Assembly (NCBI GenBank): GCA_040880545.1
Contig: JBBDIE010000029.1
Location: forward strand, 1-7,385
Length of the DNA stretch: 7,385 nucleotides
Direction: 5' to 3'
DNA from: M55B112 sp040880545
GTDB lineage: Bacteria > Bacteroidota > Bacteroidia > Bacteroidales > GCA-2748055
Made by a program: the position numbers and the translations under genes
The notes under the pieces: model-generated
The model's database searches: none
What the model saw: the letters and a program-made list of their open reading frames with translations, nothing else
Told to the model about the DNA's origin: nothing
Part shown: positions 1 to 5,886 of the stretch, one piece after another
How the letters are laid out: every line of letters starts with the position of its first letter
Numbering within the stretch: the stretch's first letter is position 1

Positions 1-1
1 T

Positions 2-181
2 GAGGAAACGGACAGTGCAGAAGAGGAAATTTTATGGACGGTAAGTGGTGAATATTTCCTCAGTGAGGAGTATGAGATGTGGGTTGAATCGCGGATCAAT
101 AACTATTATGCATGGGTGGTTTCCGTGTTGTTTGTACTGTTTGGGATCACCGGGTTCATAATCTATTACAGGAAACGTTAA
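2..181 (+). CDS. C-terminal end of an unidentified membrane-anchored protein (5' partial)
   Basis: This frame is open from the first base of the window and stops at TAA 179-181, giving the last 59 residues of a longer protein. The visible part starts with an acidic stretch (EETDSAEEEI), continues with a polar segment, and ends in one hydrophobic span (about residues 37-55, AWVVSVLFVLFGITGFIIYY) followed by RKR and the stop. By the positive-inside rule the short basic tail should be cytoplasmic, so the body of the protein would face the periplasm. I do not recognise the family from this fragment. A strong intrinsic terminator follows 30 bases after the stop, so this gene is probably the end of its own transcription unit and separate from the exporter operon. 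The reading frame is well supported; its function is unknown. Confidence 0.6.
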   Translation, partial: EETDSAEEEILWTVSGEYFLSEEYEMWVESRINNYYAWVVSVLFVLFGITGFIIYYRKR

Positions 182-210
182 AGGTGCAGGATAACCATGG
201 AGATTATCCG

Positions 211-240
211 GAAGAGGTGGCGATGTCACCTTTTTTTATT
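211..240 (+). terminator. Intrinsic (rho-independent) terminator
   Basis: Bases 215-221 (AGGTGGC) pair with 225-231 (GTCACCT), giving a seven-pair stem with one G-T wobble and a three-base loop (GAT). A run of T at 231-237 follows directly, then ATT. The A residues at 212-213 could extend the stem against the T-run. This is the classic hairpin plus U-tract layout, and it lies 30 bases after the stop of the upstream membrane-protein gene, where a terminator is expected. It was folded by eye; no energy was computed. Confidence 0.65.
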
Positions 241-486
241 GGCTGCATAATAGACCTTTGTAATAAGGGGGACCATCTGTTTATCACCACGGGAGATTTT
301 GGCCGGATGCCGGGATATCATATAAATATTATTGATCAGTTGGGGATCAGTGTATTTGAGACCGTCGTTGATGCTGAGATCTATGAACTGAATCTATCTG
401 ACTGGTCCGGCCGGGGAATCTACTTCTTGCAACTCATTGATCCGATCGGAGATGTAATTGATACCAGGAAAATTCTATTACAATAG
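223..486 (+). CDS. Orphan T9SS type A-like C-terminal sorting domain, probable gene relic
   Basis: This is an 87-residue reading frame ending at TAG 484-486. The same frame opens further upstream at ATG 112, but that start would overlap the membrane-protein gene by 70 bases. ATG 223 lies in the loop of the terminator hairpin, so neither start is convincing. From about residue 17 the protein matches the usual pattern of Bacteroidota T9SS type A C-terminal domains: DHLFIT, then YHINIIDQLGISVFET, an LSDW turn, GIYFLQLID, and a final RKILLQ. The usual YPNP entry motif is missing and is replaced by a cysteine-containing stretch (IIDLCNKGD). There is no signal peptide and no cargo domain, although known domains of this kind sit at the end of large secreted proteins and direct them through the T9SS. 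It is most likely what remains of a lost secreted protein. A small functional protein is possible but less likely. The domain call rests on pattern recognition without a profile search. Confidence 0.45.
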   Translation: MSPFFIGCIIDLCNKGDHLFITTGDFGRMPGYHINIIDQLGISVFETVVDAEIYELNLSDWSGRGIYFLQLIDPIGDVIDTRKILLQ

Positions 487-559
487 AATAATTCTTAAAC
501 CGGCCCTTGATCTTATTGGTTGAAAAACTTTCATGTTATAAAGTTCACAATATGCCATA

Positions 560-585
560 ATAAAACTTATTTTTTGTAGTTTTAT
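560..585. repeat. 8-bp perfect inverted repeat with T-rich loop in intergenic region
   Basis: ATAAAACT (560-567) and AGTTTTAT (578-585) are exact reverse complements separated by ten bases that include a run of six T. The stem has only one G-C pair, so it would make a weak RNA hairpin. It could be a regulator-binding palindrome upstream of the exporter operon or a chance feature of AT-rich DNA. The rest of 487-739 shows no credible gene. Confidence 0.3.
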
Positions 586-632
586 AAAAGGCGTTCTGAA
601 TTTAAACAGCATGGAAGAAGAAATTTAGCTAC

Positions 633-662
633 TTTTCTTACCTGTCATTTACGATATATTTT
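633..662 (+). promoter_or_regulatory. Weak candidate Bacteroidota-type promoter for the exporter operon
   Basis: Bacteroidota promoters usually have a -7 element TAnnTTTG and a -33 element TTTG. Here TATATTTT (655-662) matches the -7 element except for the last base, and TTTT (633-636) lies 18 bases upstream in place of TTTG. It would give a 5' leader of about 70 bases before the first adaptor gene. Both elements are imperfect and the region is AT-rich, so a chance match is quite possible. Confidence 0.2.
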
Positions 663-739
663 CCGGCTAAAGTGTTGTCGGTTTATTTCTTTCGCCATTT
701 ACTGTATAAGAATGATGTATCTGCTGATACCCCAACAAC

Positions 740-2053
740 ATGAAAAACGGCTGGTTCTCTCTTCTTATAATGGTTCTGTTGTCTGCCTGCGGAAAAAATC
801 CTGATGAACAGGTTTGTTTTCATGCTGTGGTGGACGATTTTACAGAAACGATTACCGTAAATGGGAACATTGAGGCTGTGAATACAACCTCGCTCATGTC
901 TCCCCGAATATTTCTTTCCACCATCATCTGGCTGGTGGAGGATGGCAAAGAGATACAAAAAGGCGATACTGTTTGTATCCTTGAACATCCTGAAATCAGC
1001 AATCGCCTGGAATCTTTATTGGAGCAAATGGAAGACCTGGATGCACAACTTGAAAAGCTGCATGCGGACCACCAGGTGAAATTAAGCATGCTTCATGCAG
1101 AGATCGAGAATAATAACATCCGGTTATCCATCAATAGTCTCGACTCCATTCAGAAAAAATTTGCTCCTCCCCTTCAACAAAAACTCATCACCCTTGAGCA
1201 AAAGAAAGCTAATATTTTTAAAGAGAAGCTTGAAAAAAAATATACTGCGCAGAAAACAATAGGTGAAACTGAAATAAGGGGTCTGAACTCAAGGGTAAGG
1301 CAATTGGAAAACCAGATACAGAGGACCAGGGACGAACTGAAACAGCTTATTATAACTACACCTATGGAAGGAAAGGTGTTGCGGGTGGAGGTTCCAACAC
1401 GTTACTTCATGTCGTCTCAGGGTTTCGGTACGATTGGTGGAAAATTAACAGAAGGAAGCCTGGCACTTCCAAATATGAAGATCCTTGAGATTCCCGATAT
1501 GAGCAAGATGCAGGTTATCGCAGAATTATCCGAGAACAATTACAAACGTACAGAGGAGGGCCAAAAAGTTATCATCAGGGTGGACGTAAAGGATAACCTG
1601 GTTACAACAGGTGTGATTAAAAGAAAAATGTTGGCAGGGAAACAACAGAATCGGGATTCCAAGGTGAAAATATACGAAGCGCTCATCGAAATAGACAGCT
1701 GTCATACCAGGCTAAATCCCGGGTTGAATGCAGCATGTGAAATAATTTTGAATGAACTTAGCGATACCCTGGTAATTCCGGCTATCGCAGTATTCCAGGA
1801 GGATGAAAAAAAATTCGTATTTGTAAGGGAAGGCAAAAAATTCAGAAAAACGTTTGTTGAAACCGGAACATTAAACAGTACCTATAATGTCATAGCAAGC
1901 GGCCTGCCTGCTGATTCATATATTGCACTCGGCAGGCCACCGGGGGGGAAAATAATCAGAGAGAGAGAAGGCAGATCAGTAGCAGATTCCGGGTTTATCA
2001 GTCTGCCGGAACAACCTGTTCCTGCACCTGATTCGATTTTACAGAGCAATTGA
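740..2053 (+). CDS. HlyD/MacA-family periplasmic adaptor lipoprotein, first of three
   Basis: Adaptor (membrane fusion) subunit of a tripartite exporter, 437 aa, expected in the periplasm and held to a membrane by lipid. The signal peptide ends in a lipobox LSAC with the modified cysteine at residue 17. Domains in order: first half of the lipoyl-like domain (about 45-82, with VEDGKEIQKGD), a long charged alpha-helical hairpin (about 85-200), second lipoyl half (about 203-252, TTPMEGKVL to LEIPDMSKM), beta-barrel (about 257-337, with RLNPGLNAACEI), and a membrane-proximal domain (about 343-400). A proline-containing tail of about 35 residues follows. The second lipoyl half carries a glycine-rich insert (about 222-240) that the two neighbouring adaptors do not share in sequence. 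An in-frame TGA at 725 leaves ATG 740 as the first possible ATG start; there is no Shine-Dalgarno, only CAACAAC before the start. It is the first gene of the operon, 16 bases before the second adaptor. The family is sure; the substrate is unknown. Confidence 0.9.
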   Translation: MKNGWFSLLIMVLLSACGKNPDEQVCFHAVVDDFTETITVNGNIEAVNTTSLMSPRIFLSTIIWLVEDGKEIQKGDTVCILEHPEISNRLESLLEQMEDLDAQLEKLHADHQVKLSMLHAEIENNNIRLSINSLDSIQKKFAPPLQQKLITLEQKKANIFKEKLEKKYTAQKTIGETEIRGLNSRVRQLENQIQRTRDELKQLIITTPMEGKVLRVEVPTRYFMSSQGFGTIGGKLTEGSLALPNMKILEIPDMSKMQVIAELSENNYKRTEEGQKVIIRVDVKDNLVTTGVIKRKMLAGKQQNRDSKVKIYEALIEIDSCHTRLNPGLNAACEIILNELSDTLVIPAIAVFQEDEKKFVFVREGKKFRKTFVETGTLNSTYNVIASGLPADSYIALGRPPGGKIIREREGRSVADSGFISLPEQPVPAPDSILQSN

Positions 2054-2069
2054 TATAAAGTCAAAAAAT

Positions 2070-3344
2070 ATGATCAGAAGAAACCAATCCAACATGCTAA
2101 TCCGGGTAACCGGGAGTATCCTAATCATCTTCCTGCTTGCAATATTTTCCTGCAGGGGAGGTAAAGATAACAGCGTGCAAACCACCCTTGTTGAAAAGGG
2201 GACTTTCAGGGAGGAGTTAATAGAAGAGGGAACTTTGCGGGCGGTGAATTCAATTAATGTAACCGTACCGAGAATTTCATACCGATATGGCGCATTAAAG
2301 ATTGCAAGTATTGTGGAGGACGGTTCGGAGGTGGAGAAGGGAGATACGCTGATCATCTTTGATCCTTCGGAGTTAAAAAAGGCGACCATAGACATTGAAC
2401 AAAAACTGGAAGTTCAGAAGGCAGAGCTTGATAAGCTGGTGGCCACGCAGAATTCTGAAATTGAAGAACTTGAGGCAGATTTAGAGATAGCGGAAATTGA
2501 TCTTCAGATTTCCAGGATAAATTTTGAGCAATCGGTGTATGAAGCTGAAATTACAAAAAAGGAGATTCAACTTAAACTTGAAAATGCGCGCCTTGCACTG
2601 GAACGGGCAGGGGAACAAATCGAAAATAAGAAAAAAATACACCAGGTTGATCTGTTCCAGGCAAATATTAATATCGGGCAACTTAGGGACCAGCTTGCAG
2701 AGGCCAGGGAAACTGCCGACAAGTTATTTGTGGTCAGTCCGGCAAGGGGTATTGTAATCATTGATGACAACTGGATGTCGAACCAGAAGTGGCAGGTAGG
2801 GGATCAGCCTTATTCCGGTTCCAGGATCATTCAACTCCCGGATCTGGATGAAATGATGGCCGATGTTCAGATCAATGAGGTAGATGCCATCAAGGTCAGG
2901 CTGGGCCTATCGGTCAGTATTTCTCCAGATGCCTTCTCTGATTCCAGTTACAACGGTGAAATCACCTGGATGGCTAACCTGGCACAAAAGAAAACATGGG
3001 ATTCCAAAATTAAAGTATTTCCTGTTGGAATATCCATTCCCGATAGTGATGAGCGGCTCATGCCCGGCTTAACGGTGCAATGCAAAATAAAGATAAGTGA
3101 AGAGCCCGATGTGCTTCTGGTACCATTGGAAGCTGTTTTTCAGGATATACAGGGTGACTACGCCTATGTCAAAACTGCCACAGGATTCAAGAGGCGTGAT
3201 ATTAAAGTGGCCAAATCCAATTCCGATTATGCACATATTGAAAAAGGGCTGGTTGAAGATGAAGAAATTGCACTTACAGATCCCTTCCTGAACAAAATGG
3301 AGGAAAAGGAGGATGGCCCCACCCAGGATGCGTTGATAATTTAA
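2070..3344 (+). CDS. HlyD/MacA-family periplasmic adaptor lipoprotein, second of three
   Basis: Adaptor subunit, 424 aa. The signal peptide has a basic N-terminus, a hydrophobic core (about 16-25) and a lipobox-like IFSC with the cysteine at residue 28; isoleucine replaces the preferred leucine at -3. ATG 2094 (Met 9) is an alternative start that would still leave a signal peptide. Domains: first lipoyl half (about 62-98, VPRISYRYG then VEDGSEVEKGDTLIIFD), long coiled-coil hairpin (about 100-215, rich in Glu, Lys and Leu), second lipoyl half (about 220-262, VSPARGIVI to LPDLDEM), beta-barrel (about 264-343, with ERLMPGLTVQCKI), and a membrane-proximal domain (about 348-405, VLLVPLEAVFQD). The PRISY-YG segment is shared with the third adaptor, so these two look like closer paralogues than either is to the first. 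Sixteen bases separate it from the first adaptor and ten from the third, consistent with a single transcript. A-rich sequence precedes the start and no Shine-Dalgarno is present. Confidence 0.9.
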   Translation: MIRRNQSNMLIRVTGSILIIFLLAIFSCRGGKDNSVQTTLVEKGTFREELIEEGTLRAVNSINVTVPRISYRYGALKIASIVEDGSEVEKGDTLIIFDPSELKKATIDIEQKLEVQKAELDKLVATQNSEIEELEADLEIAEIDLQISRINFEQSVYEAEITKKEIQLKLENARLALERAGEQIENKKKIHQVDLFQANINIGQLRDQLAEARETADKLFVVSPARGIVIIDDNWMSNQKWQVGDQPYSGSRIIQLPDLDEMMADVQINEVDAIKVRLGLSVSISPDAFSDSSYNGEITWMANLAQKKTWDSKIKVFPVGISIPDSDERLMPGLTVQCKIKISEEPDVLLVPLEAVFQDIQGDYAYVKTATGFKRRDIKVAKSNSDYAHIEKGLVEDEEIALTDPFLNKMEEKEDGPTQDALII

Positions 3345-3354
3345 CCGGCCAGCG

Positions 3355-4551
3355 ATGAATAAATCAAAGACAATACCCTGTTTTCTGCCATCCGTTATCT
3401 GCGGTATGGTCCTGCTGATCACATGTTCCTGTCAACAAACACCCGGAAACAGCTTCACGGTAATGAAAGGAAAATTTGTTCAATCGGTAACAGAAACCGG
3501 TGAACTGGAGGCTATCCGGGCCACAAGTATAATCATGCCAAGAATAAGTTATCAATATGGCTATTCATTCAAGCTGGTAGGACTGGCCGATCACGGTTCC
3601 ATGGTGGAGAAGGGAGATTCGGTAGTGGCCCTGGATCCCTCTTCAATCTATAAATACATCATTCAGCGGGAGGAAGCTCTGGAAAAGGCAAAAGCCGAAG
3701 CTGAAAAGCAGAAAGTTCAGTCAGAAATTAAACGCCGGGATATTGAGGTCCAGCTAAAAAATGAGGAGGCTTCCTATGAACTTAAAAAGTTGGAGATGGA
3801 ACGGATGCAGTTTGAATCTGAAATGATCAAAGAGGTAAAAGAGCTGGAATTTAAAAAGGCCGGAGTAAAACTGAATATAGTGAAGAGAAAGCTTGCATTA
3901 TACCCGTTGCTGGATAAGTACGACCTGTTTATTAGTGAACTTCAGATTTCCCAGCTACGGTCCGATATTAGAAATGCACAGGATGTATTGCAAAACCTGG
4001 TTCTGTATAGTCCTGGTAACGGCTATTTTCAAATCAATTATAACAGGTATGAGGGTCAGACTTTTAAACTGGGGGATGAAGTTTATATGGGATCCATGAT
4101 TGCCAGCATTCCCGATGTTTCGCAAATGAAGGTCAGGTCATCAGTTAATGAAACGGATATTAACAAAGTAAAGGAAGGAATGAAAGTGATCATCAGGCTG
4201 GATGCCCTTCCGGAACTGAAATTTGAAGGAACAGTTAAGGAGATCAGCAAAATATGCCTGCCAAAAGAGAAGCAGAAGATATTTACCACCGAGATTCAGA
4301 TCCTGCAAAATGATCCGAGGTTAAAACCGGGCATGTCGGTAAGTTGTGAATATATATGTTACGAATCAGATGATGCGCTGTTTGTGCCAAACAGCAGTTT
4401 GATCAGTGAAGGCGGGAAGGTTGTCCTGTACCTTCAGCGCGGAGGTAAATTTGAAAAAAGAGAAGTTGAAACAGGCGTTTCCAATTCCAACCATACGATC
4501 CTACATACAAAATTAAAACCCGGACAAGCACTGTTATCCCCGGACGAGTAG
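3355..4551 (+). CDS. HlyD/MacA-family periplasmic adaptor lipoprotein, third of three
   Basis: Adaptor subunit, 398 aa, the shortest of the three. The signal peptide ends in LLITCSC; either Cys 24 or Cys 26 could be lipidated, and Cys 26 with Ser at -1 fits a lipobox better. Domains: first lipoyl half (about 54-94, MPRISYQYG then ADHGSMVEKGDSVVALD), long charged helical hairpin (about 98-215), second lipoyl half (about 216-257, YSPGNGYF to SIPDVSQM), beta-barrel (about 258-334, with RLKPGMSVSCEY), and a membrane-proximal domain (about 340-396, ALFVPNSSLI). The middle of the hairpin holds LLDKYDLFISELQ (about 185-197), which resembles the hairpin-tip region by which known adaptors contact TolC; the other two adaptors show no such stretch. 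The gene starts ten bases after the second adaptor and is followed after 31 bases by the permease. The lipid modification site and the function of the tip-like segment are inferred. Confidence 0.9.
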   Translation: MNKSKTIPCFLPSVICGMVLLITCSCQQTPGNSFTVMKGKFVQSVTETGELEAIRATSIIMPRISYQYGYSFKLVGLADHGSMVEKGDSVVALDPSSIYKYIIQREEALEKAKAEAEKQKVQSEIKRRDIEVQLKNEEASYELKKLEMERMQFESEMIKEVKELEFKKAGVKLNIVKRKLALYPLLDKYDLFISELQISQLRSDIRNAQDVLQNLVLYSPGNGYFQINYNRYEGQTFKLGDEVYMGSMIASIPDVSQMKVRSSVNETDINKVKEGMKVIIRLDALPELKFEGTVKEISKICLPKEKQKIFTTEIQILQNDPRLKPGMSVSCEYICYESDDALFVPNSSLISEGGKVVLYLQRGGKFEKREVETGVSNSNHTILHTKLKPGQALLSPDE

Positions 4552-4582
4552 AGAGATATTTAATACCATTTATTAGGATGTC

Positions 4583-5821
4583 ATGCAATTAAAAGAAAAT
4601 GTATCCATCGCTTTTTTAAGCCTGATTGACCAGAAATTCCGCTCCTTTCTGACCATGCTGGGAATTATCTTTGGTACAGCCTCGGTGATTATCATGGTAT
4701 CCATTGGCGAAGGAGCCAAGAAACAGGCCATCGCGAAATACCAGGACCTGGGGATCAGAAACATTATCATCAGGGATAAGGCTCTGACCGACAAAGAGCT
4801 TGAGGAAGTCAGAATGAAATTTTCGCCGGGGTTAACCATTCGGGATGCCGATGTGATCATGGATATTGTACCCGGGGTGGTCGAAGTAGCCTGTCAGGCC
4901 GAAGCCGATACGGAAGCGCGATATGGGGATAAATCGGCCAAAGGAAAAATAACCGGGGTAACACCATCCATTGCCGGAATTCTTAATTACAGCGTGAACA
5001 AGGGTATTTTCATCCAGGATGATCACTACGACAAAATGCTAAAAGTATGCACCCTTGGGGCCTCCATGGCAAAATCACTTTTTGGTTATGAAAATCCGGT
5101 AGGACAGCATGTAAAGCTGGATGACCAGTGGTTTGAAGTGGTGGGAGTGATGGATCAGAAAGCGTTGTTCACAGAGACGGTGGGTGAGCTTGCCGCCCGG
5201 GACCTCAATAATGACATTTACATTCCGCTTTCTACCTTTTCCAAGCGTATACCAAGGGAGAATCAACTGGCCAGTGAGATCAGCCAGTTTACAGTTAAAC
5301 TTGAGTCTTCTGAAAGACTGATGGAATCGGCCGCAGTGATCAGGAGCATTCTGAACCGGCATCACTATAACAATGACGATTTCAGTATCGTTGTACCTTA
5401 TGAATTACTGAAACAGGAAGAAAAGGAACGTAGCCGCTATAATTTTCTCCTGGCATCCATTGCGGCCATCTCCCTGATTGTGGGAGGGATCGGGATTATG
5501 AACATCATGCTTGCCTCCGTGGTGGAACGAACCCGTGAAATCGGTATACGGCGCGCATTGGGTGGAAGAAAGCATGATATCCTGAACCAGTTTGTTACCG
5601 AGGCTGTGATGATGAGCCTGGCCGGGGGATTCATAGGAGTGATACTCGGGATTTTACTTTCGCTCAGCCTCGCGCTCTCTTCCGAGATAAGTACCTCGAT
5701 TAAATTTTATTCCCTGTTTATTGCCTTCTCTTTTTCTATTATCGTGGGAATTACATTCGGTTATCTTCCTGCTAAAAAGGCCGCAAACCTGGAACCGATA
5801 GAATCCATCAGACATGAATAG
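4583..5821 (+). CDS. MacB/FtsX-family ABC transporter permease without ATPase domain
   Basis: Inner-membrane subunit of a MacB-type (type VII fold) ABC system, 412 aa. These permeases do not pass substrate through themselves; they use ATP in the cytoplasm to drive movements of a periplasmic domain. Visible layout: TM1 (about 22-42, FLTMLGIIFGTASVIIMVS, followed by IGEGAK), a large periplasmic domain (about 43-286), TM2 (about 287-312), the cytoplasmic coupling signature VVERTREIGIRRALGGRK (about 313-330), TM3 (about 338-364), TM4 (about 375-396), and the typical ending GYLPAKKAANLEPIESIR. E. coli MacB has an N-terminal ATPase fused to this unit; here the protein begins directly at TM1, as in split systems such as YknZ. 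No Walker motifs occur in it, and I found no ATPase gene in the window. TTAGGA at 4573-4578 is a short Shine-Dalgarno-like stretch close to ATG 4583. The neighbouring adaptors and TolC-like gene support a tripartite exporter. Confidence 0.93.
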   Translation: MQLKENVSIAFLSLIDQKFRSFLTMLGIIFGTASVIIMVSIGEGAKKQAIAKYQDLGIRNIIIRDKALTDKELEEVRMKFSPGLTIRDADVIMDIVPGVVEVACQAEADTEARYGDKSAKGKITGVTPSIAGILNYSVNKGIFIQDDHYDKMLKVCTLGASMAKSLFGYENPVGQHVKLDDQWFEVVGVMDQKALFTETVGELAARDLNNDIYIPLSTFSKRIPRENQLASEISQFTVKLESSERLMESAAVIRSILNRHHYNNDDFSIVVPYELLKQEEKERSRYNFLLASIAAISLIVGGIGIMNIMLASVVERTREIGIRRALGGRKHDILNQFVTEAVMMSLAGGFIGVILGILLSLSLALSSEISTSIKFYSLFIAFSFSIIVGITFGYLPAKKAANLEPIESIRHE

Positions 5822-5886
5822 ACTGCAGCATGTGAACATAAAATTAATAACCAATTTACCATCATATACTTAAAAATGATATACGG

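Noticed and set aside
498..530. Imperfect hairpin (TTAAACC with GGTTGAA) after the orphan frame, considered as a terminator
   Set aside because: The stem has a mismatch and a 14-base loop, and is followed only by a short A-rich stretch with no T-run.
487..739. Intergenic region searched for a tRNA, small RNA, CRISPR repeat or insertion sequence end
   Set aside because: No cloverleaf, no repeated units and no terminal inverted repeats with target duplication could be seen.
712..804. Short plus-strand frame of 30 codons overlapping the start of the first adaptor, considered as a leader peptide
   Set aside because: It overlaps the real gene out of frame, has no ribosome binding site, and has no regulatory codon run or attenuator-like hairpins around it.
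683..988. Minus-strand frame of 101 codons over the start of the first adaptor gene
   Set aside because: It lies opposite a well-supported coding region, has no recognisable domain, and has the composition expected of an antisense shadow.
5861..5880. ATCAT/ATGAT inverted repeat in the gap between permease and TolC-like gene
   Set aside because: Five AT-rich base pairs with a ten-base loop are too weak to call a terminator or operator, and the gene order suggests one transcript.
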